A stretch of 35,185 bases of DNA from Streptomyces olivochromogenes (lineage in GTDB: Bacteria > Actinomycetota > Actinomycetes > Streptomycetales > Streptomycetaceae), in NCBI RefSeq assembly GCF_001514115.1, contig NZ_KQ948474.1:11817-47001 (forward strand). The letters are read 5' to 3'. Both the position numbers and the translations under genes were made by a program. A model generated the notes under the pieces. That model saw nothing but the letters and a program-made list of their open reading frames with translations, ran no database searches and had not been told where the DNA came from. Each line of letters opens with the position of its first letter. The stretch's first letter is position 1. This document shows positions 22,167-29,627 of this stretch, piece by piece.

Positions 22167-23611
22167 GAAGACTCCTCGGGTGTTTCGGTGTCCGTGGCGG
22201 TCAGGGGAAGGCGCACCTGGAAACGGGTGTCGCCCGGGACGGACTCCACGTGAAGACTCCCGTGGTGCTTGTTGACAACAATCCGAAACGAGATGTCCAG
22301 ACCGAGCCCCGTCCCCTCACCGACCGGCTTGGTGGTGAAGAACGGGTCGAAGATGCGGTCGCGGATCTCGGGCGGTACCCCGGGACCGGTGTCGCGGAAC
22401 TCGACGAGCAGCTGGTCGTGGTCGAGTGCGGTGCGCACGGTCAGGGTCCCCTCGCCGTCCATCGCCGAGACGGCGTTGTCGATGAGGTTCGTCCACACCT
22501 GGTTCAACTCGCCCGGATACGCGGGGATCTTCGGCAGCGTACGGTCGAACTCCTTGACGACCTTGACGCCGGAGCCGATCTTCCCGGAGAGCATCATCAG
22601 CGTGCTGTCCAGGAGATCGTGGACGTCGACGACCTGATAGGGCGCGCGGTCGAGCTGTGAGTACTGCTTGGCCGCGTCCACGAGGTGCGTGATACGGGTC
22701 GTGGAGTCCTCGATCTCGTTCATGAGGAGCTCGGTCTCCACGGTGTAGTTCAGCCAGTGGACGGCGCCCTGGAGCGTCTCCTCGTCCACGGCCGCCGCGA
22801 CCTGGTCCAGCCAGTCCGTGTCGAGCCCCGCCTGCACGAACGTCGGCGCGAGCTGCCAGCCGCCCGCGATGTCGTGGTCGTCCAGCCAGTCGGCGAGCGC
22901 GTCCTCCCGGTCGGAGGTCTCCAGCGGGCTCAGCGGCGTGGCCTTGGCGACCCGCTCGGCGGTGCGCTCCTGGATCTCGACCAGGATTTCCAGAGTGTGG
23001 CGCTTGTAGGGGCCCGCGGCGATCGCGCCGAGCTTCTGCCGCATCTTCGCGACCCGCTCCCGCAGCGCGGAGGTGGCCCGGACCGCCGCCGCGGCCGGAT
23101 TGTTGAGCTCGTGCGTCAGCCCGGCCGACAGCGAACCGAGCGCCAGCAGTCGCTCGCGCTGCCCGATGGTCCGCTGGGCGTTCTGGGTGCCGTAGAAAAG
23201 CCCTTCCAACAGGTGTACGGCCATGGGGAACCAGTCCCGCATGATCGAGGAGAAGGTCTCGGCGGGCAGGATGAAGAACCGGGAGGGCACGGTGACGCGG
23301 AGGGAGCCCCTGTAGTTCGCCTGGTCCGGCCCGCTCACGTAGGCCTGGGTGGCCCCGGCGTACACCCCGCGCTGGGAGCTGCGGGTGGTCTCCACGTCGT
23401 CGGCCCCGACCCGGCGCGACATCACCAGGGTGCCTTCGAGGAGCACGAAGAAGCAGGTCGCCGGATCGCCCTCGATGTAGACGGGGCCCGGGTCGAACTC
23501 CTCCACCCGGCCTTCCCGGCACAGCCGGCCCAGCTGGTCCGCGTCCAGCTTCTCGAACAGGAACAGCGTGCTCAGTTCCCCCATGTCGCACGGCATCGGC
23601 CGCCCGCTCAT
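22163..23611 (-). CDS. Histidine kinase with N-terminal cNMP-binding domain
   Basis: A 482-residue soluble sensor kinase with no membrane segment. Residues 10-140 form a cyclic-nucleotide-binding-like domain: STLFLFEKLDADQLGRLCRE, then EFDPGPVYIEGDPATCFFVL and LEGTLVMSRR. Then comes a helical segment with the phospho-acceptor box GLTHELNNPAAAAVRATSAL; H167 is the predicted site. An unusually long DHp-like region contains DDHDIAGGWQLAPTFVQAGL. The ATPase domain has QVWTNLIDNAVSAMDGEG (N box), FRDTGPGVPPEIRDRIFDPF (G1/F boxes) and GEGTGLGLDIS (G2 box). The start overlaps the preceding flavoprotein gene by ATGA, and its own stop overlaps the zinc finger start. Its likely partner is the receiver domain of the flavoprotein. 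Whether the CNB domain binds a nucleotide is unproven. Confidence 0.9.
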   Translation of the reverse strand: MSGRPMPCDMGELSTLFLFEKLDADQLGRLCREGRVEEFDPGPVYIEGDPATCFFVLLEGTLVMSRRVGADDVETTRSSQRGVYAGATQAYVSGPDQANYRGSLRVTVPSRFFILPAETFSSIMRDWFPMAVHLLEGLFYGTQNAQRTIGQRERLLALGSLSAGLTHELNNPAAAAVRATSALRERVAKMRQKLGAIAAGPYKRHTLEILVEIQERTAERVAKATPLSPLETSDREDALADWLDDHDIAGGWQLAPTFVQAGLDTDWLDQVAAAVDEETLQGAVHWLNYTVETELLMNEIEDSTTRITHLVDAAKQYSQLDRAPYQVVDVHDLLDSTLMMLSGKIGSGVKVVKEFDRTLPKIPAYPGELNQVWTNLIDNAVSAMDGEGTLTVRTALDHDQLLVEFRDTGPGVPPEIRDRIFDPFFTTKPVGEGTGLGLDISFRIVVNKHHGSLHVESVPGDTRFQVRLPLTATDTETPEESS

Positions 23612-25284
23612 GACTGCTCCAGATAACGGTGGACGAGCATGACGGCCATGGCTCCCTCTCCGACCGCGGAAGCGACCCGCTTCGCGGACTCGGCACGTGC
23701 GTCCCCGGCCACGAACACGCCGGGAATATTGGTCTCCAGGTGGTACGGCGGCCGGTCCAGCTCCCAGCCCTTGGGCGGCTGCCCGTCGATGGTCATGTCG
23801 GGACCCGACGGGATGAATCCGCGCCCGTCCCGCAGCACGGTCCCCTCCAGCCAGTCGGTGAGCGGGGCCGCGCCGATGAACACGAACATCCACTGCGCGT
23901 CGACGAGTTCGGTGTGCCCGCTCGTCACGTCCCGCAGGGTGAGCTGCTCCAGATGGTCCGTGCCGTGCGCCGCGTCGACGACCGTGCAGGTGCGCACCGT
24001 GATGTTGGACGCCTCCTCGATCTGCTGGATCAGATAGTGCGACATCGAGGCGGACAACGACGTTCCCCGTACGAGGAGGGTGACCGACTTCGCGCCGCGC
24101 GACAGGTACATGGCGGCCTGACCGGCCGAGTTCGCCCCGCCCACGATGTACACGTCGTGGCCCTGGCAGGCGGCCGCCTCGGTCAGCGCCGAACCGTAGA
24201 AGACGCCGCATCCGGTGAGGTCGGCCAGGCCGGGCGCCTGCAACTGCCGGTACGAGACACCGGTCGCCAGGATCACCGCGTGCGCGGAGATCGCCGAGCC
24301 GTCCGAGAAACGGATGGTGCGGGAGGCTCCGGTGACCTCGAGGCCGGTCACCTCGCGCGCGGTGAGGATCTCGGCGCCGAACTTCGCCGCCTGCCGCCGC
24401 GCCCGGTCCGTGAGCTGGCCCCCGGACACCCCGTCCGGGAAGCCGAGGTAGTTCTCGATGCGTGAGCTCTGCCCGGCCTGCCCACCGGTCGCCGACCGCT
24501 CCACGAGCACGGTCCGCAGCCCCTCGGACGCGCCGTACACGGCGGCTCCGAGTCCGGCCGGACCGCCGCCGATGACGACGAGGTCGTAGAACTCCGACGT
24601 CGGCGTCGTGGCCAGGCCGACCCGCGCCGCGAGATCCGGATCGTCGGGCTCGACCAGCGGTGTACCGTCCGGCGTGATCACCAGCGGCAGCCGCTCCCCG
24701 TCCTGACCGGCCGCGGACAGCAGCCGCTGCCCCTCCGGTGTGTCGGACGAGTACCAGCGGTACGGCACCTGGTTGCGGGCCAGGAACTCCCGTACGTCCG
24801 AGGAGCGCGCCGACCATCGGTGCCCGACCACCTTGCAGGTCGCCACGGGCCGGTAGTCGCTGGTCCGCCAGGCGTCCAGCAGATCGTCGAGGACCGGGTA
24901 GAGCTTCTCCTCCGGCGGATCCCACGGCTTGAGCAGGTAGTGGTCCAGATCGATCACGTTGATCGCGTCGATCGCCGCGTTCGTGTCCGCGTACGCGGTC
25001 AGCAGCACCCTGCGTGCGCCGGGGTACACGTCGAGCGCCTGTTCCAGGAACTCGATGCCGTTCATCTGCGGCATCCGGTAGTCGGCGAGGATCACCGCCA
25101 CCTGGTCGCCCCGCAGCTTCAGCTCCTTGAGCGCGTCCAGCGCGGCATCCCCGGACTCCGCGCGCACGATCCGGTGCGACTCGCCGTAGCGGCGCCTGAG
25201 ATCGCGCGCCACGGCGCGCGACACCCCGGGATCGTCATCCACGGTCAGAATGACGGTCCGCGCTGTAGCGGCGGCCTGTGCCAT
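23608..25284 (-). CDS. Receiver domain fused to a thioredoxin-reductase-like flavoprotein without CxxC
   Basis: A 558-residue fusion. Residues 10-130 are a CheY-type receiver: acidic pocket TVDDDPG, phospho-acceptor D68 in ILADYRMPQMNG, T96 in LLTAYAD and K119 in LLKPWD. Residues about 145-215 look like a glutaredoxin-like linker (VREFLARNQVPYRWYSSDTP). From about 230 on is an FAD/NAD(P)H oxidoreductase: YDLVVIGGGPAGLGAAVYGA, GGQAGQSSRIENYLGFPDGV, VILATGVSYRQL, VYIVGGANSAGQAAMYLSRG and NIPGVFVAGDARAESAKRVA. In thioredoxin reductase the pair CxxC precedes VVVGGG; here that place reads GVFYGSALTEAAACQGHDVY, so the redox-active disulfide is absent. The enzyme would move electrons to another acceptor, perhaps under phosphorylation control. 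GGGAG precedes the ATG by 6 nt. Confidence 0.9.
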   Translation of the reverse strand: MAQAAATARTVILTVDDDPGVSRAVARDLRRRYGESHRIVRAESGDAALDALKELKLRGDQVAVILADYRMPQMNGIEFLEQALDVYPGARRVLLTAYADTNAAIDAINVIDLDHYLLKPWDPPEEKLYPVLDDLLDAWRTSDYRPVATCKVVGHRWSARSSDVREFLARNQVPYRWYSSDTPEGQRLLSAAGQDGERLPLVITPDGTPLVEPDDPDLAARVGLATTPTSEFYDLVVIGGGPAGLGAAVYGASEGLRTVLVERSATGGQAGQSSRIENYLGFPDGVSGGQLTDRARRQAAKFGAEILTAREVTGLEVTGASRTIRFSDGSAISAHAVILATGVSYRQLQAPGLADLTGCGVFYGSALTEAAACQGHDVYIVGGANSAGQAAMYLSRGAKSVTLLVRGTSLSASMSHYLIQQIEEASNITVRTCTVVDAAHGTDHLEQLTLRDVTSGHTELVDAQWMFVFIGAAPLTDWLEGTVLRDGRGFIPSGPDMTIDGQPPKGWELDRPPYHLETNIPGVFVAGDARAESAKRVASAVGEGAMAVMLVHRYLEQS

Positions 25285-25359
25285 ACGTCTCCCACCCCGA
25301 GCAGGACAGTGTCGTCCTCAATCGTATGTACGAATGGTCGCCTTCGCTCTGGAACCGCT

Positions 25360-26610
25360 TCACGCGGGCTCTGTGGGGGCCTCCGCCGGTGGCAGCAGGG
25401 ACTCCCGCAGCTTGGGGAGGATGTTGGTGACGTAGTCCTCCACGGCGGTGTCCAGGCCGATGTCGTGCTGGGCCTGCTCGGACAGGTACCAGCGGTGTTC
25501 GAGGAGCTCGTGGTAGATCTCGGCCGGGTCCATGGAGCCGCGCAGGTCCAGCGGCACCGCACGGACGGTCGGCCGGAACACGTCCCGCACCCAGCGGTGG
25601 GCGAGGACCTCCGGGCGGGCGGTCAGGGGGTCGCCAGGCGTGTAGTCGTCCTGGGTGGCCATCCAGCTCTCCAGGTCGTTCAGGAGGCGGCGCGCCTGGT
25701 TCTCCTCGGCGTCGAGCCCGGTCAGCCGCAGCAGCTGGCGCTGGTGGTGGCCCGCGTCGACGACCTTGGGCACGAAGGTCACCGTGTCCCCGTTCGAGGA
25801 GTGCGCGATCTGCATCTCGGCGACGTCGAAACCGAGGTCGTTCAGGCGGCGGATCCGGCGGTCGATGTAGTGGTGCTTGCCCGCCGGGTAGACGGATGTG
25901 CGGGTCAGCTCGTCCCACAGGCTCTGGTAGCGCGCGCAGATCTCCATGCCGAACTCGATCGGATCGACGGAGGGGTGCAGGGCCCCCGCGGCCTCCAGGT
26001 CCAGCAGCTCCCCACTGATGTTGACGCGGGCGAGATCGAGGTCGTACTCCCGTTGCCCACTGCTCAGTCGCGGGTGCAGCTCCCCGGTCTCGGCGTCCAC
26101 GAGATACGCCGCGTACGCTCCGGCGTCGCGCCGGAACAGCGTGTTGGACAGCGAGCAGTCGCCCCACGCGAACCCCGCCAGATGCAGCCGCACCAGCAGC
26201 ACCGCCAGCGCGTCCATCAGGCGGTGCATGGTGGCGGGCCGCATGGTCGTCTCGAACATCGACCGGTAGGGCATCGAGCCGCCCAGGTGCCGGGTGATGA
26301 GGACGGGCTCCAGCGGGCCGCCCTCGCCGTCGGTGCGCCCGGTGACCACGGCGAGCGGGTCCACGGCGGGGATGGCGAGCCGGTCCAGGCTGCGCAGCAG
26401 TTCGTACTCGCGCAGGGCGGGCCGCTCGGCCAGCTCCTTGACGGCCACGACCTCGGTCCCGGCGCGCGCGTAGCGCACCACGTGCCGCGAGATGCCGCGG
26501 GGGAGCGGGACCAGGTAGTGCTCCGGCCACTCCTCCAGGGGCAGTTGCCAGGGCAGTTCGAGCAGGAGCGCGGGGTGCTCCGGGTTGGTGGCGCTGATCT
26601 GCAAAGCCAT
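25360..26610 (-). CDS. DUF4032 / LPS-kinase-like family protein
   Basis: A 416-residue protein that starts MALQISATNPEHPALLLELP. A protein-kinase-like fold is indicated by VVAVKELAERPALREYELLR (ATP lysine and helix C glutamate), EPVLITRHLGGSMPYR (hinge) and GFAWGDCSLSNTLFRRDAGA, which replaces the usual HxDxxxxN by GDCSLSN. AAYLVDAETGEL supplies the metal-binding aspartate. The C-terminal part (PAEIYHELLEHRWYLSEQAQ, VEDYVTNILPKLRES) is the conserved DUF4032 end. The substrate is unknown. It is 49 bp after the amidohydrolase and 75 bp before the receiver-flavoprotein on the same strand, so it could be in their operon. GAGGTGAGG lies 11 nt before the ATG. Confidence 0.87.
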   Translation of the reverse strand: MALQISATNPEHPALLLELPWQLPLEEWPEHYLVPLPRGISRHVVRYARAGTEVVAVKELAERPALREYELLRSLDRLAIPAVDPLAVVTGRTDGEGGPLEPVLITRHLGGSMPYRSMFETTMRPATMHRLMDALAVLLVRLHLAGFAWGDCSLSNTLFRRDAGAYAAYLVDAETGELHPRLSSGQREYDLDLARVNISGELLDLEAAGALHPSVDPIEFGMEICARYQSLWDELTRTSVYPAGKHHYIDRRIRRLNDLGFDVAEMQIAHSSNGDTVTFVPKVVDAGHHQRQLLRLTGLDAEENQARRLLNDLESWMATQDDYTPGDPLTARPEVLAHRWVRDVFRPTVRAVPLDLRGSMDPAEIYHELLEHRWYLSEQAQHDIGLDTAVEDYVTNILPKLRESLLPPAEAPTEPA

Positions 26611-26659
26611 CGACGGGCTGCCCTCACCTCGGGGTCGAACGTGTACCTGGCCCCAGCAT

Positions 26660-27484
26660 CTACGAATGATCCCCGAGGCGGAAGACGCGGCGGGCGTTGC
26701 CCGCCAGGAACAACTCGGTGGTCTCGGCGTCGAGGCGCAGGTCAGGAAGGTGTTCCAGGGCCTGACTCGGCGTGATCATGGGGTAGTTGGAGCCGAAGAG
26801 GACCTTGCGCCGTCCCCGGCCGCGCAGATAGTCGACCAGTTCGGTCGGGTAGCGGCGGGCGGTGTAGGCGCTGGTGTCGATGTGGACGTTGGCGTGTTTG
26901 TCGGCCACCGAGATCATCTCCGTGGTCCACGGGTAGCCGATGTGCCCGCAGACAATGGTCAGCTCGGGGAAGTCCAGCGCGACCTGGTCGATGTACGGGA
27001 TCGGCCGGCCCGTCTCGGAGGGGCGCAGCGGTCCGGTGTGTCCGACCTGGGTGCAGAACGGGATGCCGAGCTCGACGCAGGCGGTGTACAGCGGGTAGTA
27101 GAGCCGGTCGGTGGGCGGCAGCTGCCACAGCCACGGCACGATCCTGAGGGCCACGAAGCCCAGCTCCTGGACGGCCCGCCGCAGCTCCCGCACGGCCGCG
27201 ACGGGCTTGGTCAGGTCCACGCCCGCGACCCCGCGCAGCCGCCCTTCGGACCGGGCGACGAACTCGGCGACCTCGTCGTTGTCGATGAGGGGCCCCTGCG
27301 GCCCGTACCAGGCCGCGGACAGCCCGATCTCCACGTCGGCAGCCGCGAGCGCCGCCACCGTGACCTTCACCGGAAGCGGTTCCTCCGGCAGCCCCATGCC
27401 GGTCCAGCGGCGCAGCGACTCGAACATCTCGTGGTTGGAGTGGCGCGGTGTGGGGTGCTGCATCCACGCGTCGATGACCGGCAT
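26660..27484 (-). CDS. Amidohydrolase_2 family metal-dependent hydrolase
   Basis: A 274-residue TIM-barrel protein of the ACMSD-like amidohydrolase_2 family. The N-terminus MPVIDAWMQHPTPRHSNHEM stands in place of the HxH motif. Mid-protein motifs are GFVALRIVPWLWQLPPTDRL, PFCTQVGHTGPLRPSE (metal His) and LTIVCGHIGYPWTTEMISVA (metal His). The C-terminal strand reads KVLFGSNYPMITPSQALEHL, where many active members have FG(T/S)DYP; the aspartate that binds metal and activates water is Asn here. Together with the altered HxH this makes a standard hydrolytic mechanism doubtful. The start at 27484 follows GGAGGG. A palindromic TetR-like site lies 30-40 bp upstream. It is the first gene of a five-gene minus-strand run. 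Confidence 0.87.
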   Translation of the reverse strand: MPVIDAWMQHPTPRHSNHEMFESLRRWTGMGLPEEPLPVKVTVAALAAADVEIGLSAAWYGPQGPLIDNDEVAEFVARSEGRLRGVAGVDLTKPVAAVRELRRAVQELGFVALRIVPWLWQLPPTDRLYYPLYTACVELGIPFCTQVGHTGPLRPSETGRPIPYIDQVALDFPELTIVCGHIGYPWTTEMISVADKHANVHIDTSAYTARRYPTELVDYLRGRGRRKVLFGSNYPMITPSQALEHLPDLRLDAETTELFLAGNARRVFRLGDHS

Positions 27485-27512
27485 GATCCCCTACCCTCCC
27501 CGGGCTCGTTGC

Positions 27513-27526
27513 TAAGCGATTGCTCA
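27513..27526. promoter_or_regulatory. Candidate TetR-type operator upstream of the amidohydrolase
   Basis: TAAGCGATTGCTCA is an imperfect palindrome (10 of 14 positions symmetric) of the TnAGCnnnnGCTnA type seen at operators of some TetR regulators of acyl-CoA and xenobiotic metabolism. It lies 29 bp from the amidohydrolase start and could control either that gene run or the split-barrel gene at 27611. Confidence 0.3.
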
Positions 27527-27610
27527 TCCCGACCTTAGACGGGGTCCGCGCGCGGAGTCGGCGCTTGACGGGAACCATGGGTGAGGACCGAGGACCGAGA
27601 GGACTCCGCC

Positions 27611-28180
27611 ATGCCGACACGGGCACAGACGCAGGAACCCCAGGCCGATCTGGACGCGCGCTACAGCTCTCCCGGGGCCACCGCCACTCCCTGGGCCGAG
27701 GCCGTCTCCCGCCTGGAGAAGGCCGAGATCTTCTGGCTGTCGACGGTACGTCCGGACGGCCGACCCCACGTGACCCCACTGATGTCGGTGTGGCTGGACG
27801 AGGCGCTCCACTTCGCCACCGGCGCGCGCGAGCGCAAGGGGCTGAACCTCGCCGCCAACCCGCACGTCGTTCTCACCACCGGCGCCAACGCCTACGGCGA
27901 GGGCCTCGACCTGGTGGTCGAGGGCGACGCGGTCCGGATCACCGACGAGAAGCGGCTGGCCGAGCTGGCGGCGGCGTGGGAGGCGAAGTACGGCCCGGAG
28001 TGGCACTTCGAGGTGCGGAACGGGGCCTTCGACTCCGCCACGGCGGCTGCGGCGCCGCCGTCGACGGAGGAAGCCGGGGACGCGGGCCTCGCCCTGGTCT
28101 TCGAGGTGGCGCCCCACAGCGTCTTCGGGTTCGGCAGGGGCAGGAGTTTCAGCCAGACCTGTTATCGCTTCACCCGCTGA
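27611..28180 (+). CDS. Pyridoxamine 5'-phosphate oxidase-like split-barrel protein
   Basis: A 189-residue flavin or F420-binding split barrel. WAEAVSRLEKAEIFWLSTVR and PDGRPHVTPLMSVWLDEALH are the first strands with the RPDGRPHVTP cofactor-binding signature, followed by FATGARERKGLNLAANPHVV, LTTGANAYGEGLDLVVEGDA (core barrel) and ALVFEVAPHSVFGFGRGRSF. Such proteins bind FMN or F420 and reduce or oxidise small molecules; PNPOx activity itself is unlikely. Start ATG 27611 follows GAGAGGA; an upstream in-frame start at 27581 is less likely. The 3' end overlaps the convergent N-formylglutamate amidohydrolase gene by 11 bp. The cofactor and substrate are not readable. Confidence 0.85.
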   Translation: MPTRAQTQEPQADLDARYSSPGATATPWAEAVSRLEKAEIFWLSTVRPDGRPHVTPLMSVWLDEALHFATGARERKGLNLAANPHVVLTTGANAYGEGLDLVVEGDAVRITDEKRLAELAAAWEAKYGPEWHFEVRNGAFDSATAAAAPPSTEEAGDAGLALVFEVAPHSVFGFGRGRSFSQTCYRFTR

Positions 28181-28982
28181 CCATGGCATCGACGAGAGCG
28201 GTCAGCGCCGAGGTGAGTCGTGAGAACCCGGGGCCTGTGGGGCCGCCCGGTTCGGTCATGTACATGTCCCGCCGGATCTCCACCATCAGAGCGGTGACCC
28301 GCGGCTCCCTCTCGTAGAAGCGCAGTGGGACGTACGCGCCGGAGAACGGGCTGTCGATCCCGACACCGCTCAGGCCCGCGAACGCCTTCTCCGCGAGGGC
28401 GACCAGCTCGGGCGGCGTGTGGAAGGAGTCGGTTCCCAGACAGACCTGCGGTCGCGGACCGTCGCCGTGCAGCTCGTAGGGCAGCCGGGCCGTCGGATAC
28501 GAGTGGACGTCGACGATCACCGCCCGCCCGGTGACGGCGAGCCGGTCGGCCACCGCCGCGGTCATGGCCGCCGCGTACGGGTGGAAGTAGTGCTCGATCA
28601 GTGGCCGCGGGTCGACGTCGGCGGGCCGCAGCGGTGTGCGCCGGGTCGTCCGTGTGTAGACCGCGCCCATTCCGACGGACAGCATCTCCTCCCGGTCGTC
28701 GGGAAAGCGTTCGGGATCGACCACCAGCCGGGACAGCCGGTTCACGAACCGCCATGGCGTGACCTCGGCCGCCCGCGCCGCGGCCGCGGCCAGCTCCGCG
28801 GTGTGCGCGTCGGTGATGTGGTCCAACTCCCGCTCCAGCGCGGCGTCGTCGAGCGCGATGCCGGCGCGCACCAGCGCCGGAATGCGCCGCGAGGAGTGGG
28901 GGACGTGCAGGATGACGGGGGAGTCGGGGGCACCGGGCAGGAGCTCGAAGGACGTCTCGTTGCGGTCAGGAGTCTGGTTCAC
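28170..28982 (-). CDS. N-formylglutamate amidohydrolase-like protein
   Basis: A 270-residue cytosolic amidohydrolase of the FGase family. SPVILHVPHSSRRIPALVRA holds the first metal-site motif (HVPHSSRxIP) and DHITDAHTAELA contributes an acidic pair. FVNRLSRLVVDPERFPDDRE, HYFHPYAAAMTAAVADRL and AVIVDVHSYPTARLPYELHG complete the active site. In histidine degradation the enzyme releases glutamate and formate from N-formylglutamate, but stand-alone homologues without hut genes may act on other N-acyl amino acids. No hut gene is nearby. The start is a GTG at 28982 after TAGGAAT; it is the only reasonable start before the conserved N-terminus. Confidence 0.88.
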   Translation of the reverse strand: MNQTPDRNETSFELLPGAPDSPVILHVPHSSRRIPALVRAGIALDDAALERELDHITDAHTAELAAAAARAAEVTPWRFVNRLSRLVVDPERFPDDREEMLSVGMGAVYTRTTRRTPLRPADVDPRPLIEHYFHPYAAAMTAAVADRLAVTGRAVIVDVHSYPTARLPYELHGDGPRPQVCLGTDSFHTPPELVALAEKAFAGLSGVGIDSPFSGAYVPLRFYEREPRVTALMVEIRRDMYMTEPGGPTGPGFSRLTSALTALVDAMVSG

Positions 28983-29020
28983 GTGAGATTCCTATCGCAG
29001 CCAGGTCCCCGCCGCTCACC

Positions 29021-29479
29021 TCAGCGCACACCGCCACCGCCGTGGCGCGCGTAGTGTTCGATCAGGGCCGCCCGGGTCGTCTCCAGGCGGTGCGCGAGGA
29101 TCGCGGCGATGGTCCGGGTCAGCGACAGTTCCAGGGCCGGATCCTGGTCGCACAGCGTGCGCACCTCCGCGGCATCGAACTCGTAAGCGCGCACGGGACT
29201 GAACGCCTCGGCGCCGAAGTCCCAGTGGTGCGGCGGGAACAGCCACGACCAGCCGAGCAGATCGCCGGGTCCCAGCGTCGCCACGGAGATGCGTCGCTCA
29301 CCGACGACCCGCTGGTGCAGGGAGACCGTGCCGGAGCGGACCACCCAGAAACGGTCCGCGGTTCCCCCCGCCTCGAAGATCTTTCCGTCCGCCGGGAAGG
29401 AGACCTCCCGGGCCAGGGACATCAGCCGTGCCCGATGGTCGGGGGAGAGGGCGGGCAGCAGCCGGAGAGCAGTGGGCAT
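29021..29479 (-). CDS. Stand-alone cyclic-nucleotide-binding domain protein
   Basis: A 152-residue protein with a single cNMP-binding jelly roll: RLLPALSPDHRARLMSLARE, VSFPADGKIFEAGGTADRFW, VVRSGTVSLHQRVVGERRIS and VATLGPGDLLGWSWLFPPHH. A C-terminal helix (PALELSLTRTIAAILAHRLE) follows, but there is no DNA-binding helix-turn-helix, so this is not a complete Crp-type regulator. The phosphate-binding cassette has GPGDLLGWSWLF, lacking the arginine of cAMP-binding Crp, so cAMP binding is doubtful. ATG 29479 follows GGAGGT at 6 nt. It is on the same strand as and just downstream of the SpoIIE-type phosphatase gene (148 bp). It may be a switch partner for that protein or related to the CNB-kinase at 22163. 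Confidence 0.8.
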   Translation of the reverse strand: MPTALRLLPALSPDHRARLMSLAREVSFPADGKIFEAGGTADRFWVVRSGTVSLHQRVVGERRISVATLGPGDLLGWSWLFPPHHWDFGAEAFSPVRAYEFDAAEVRTLCDQDPALELSLTRTIAAILAHRLETTRAALIEHYARHGGGGVR

Positions 29480-29627
29480 CGCGGACCTCCATCGCACCGC
29501 CGCAGGGCCCCATGGACGCGACGGCACATGTCGTACCGGTATATCCGGTCATCTCCATTGGACCGGCAACCACGGAATTCGTCGCGCCGGGGACCGGATC
29601 GAGACCGTGGGCCCTCCCGCGGGCCGC

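Noticed and set aside
22163..24925. 920-residue minus-strand frame that would fuse the kinase to an upstream sequence
   Set aside because: Upstream of MSGRPMPC the translation is out of frame with the flavoprotein gene and has no domain content. The kinase starts at 23611 with an ATGA overlap.
24820..26775. 651-residue plus-strand open frame
   Set aside because: Antisense to the receiver-flavoprotein and DUF4032 genes. Rich in Q, V, H, R repeats typical of an antisense shadow.
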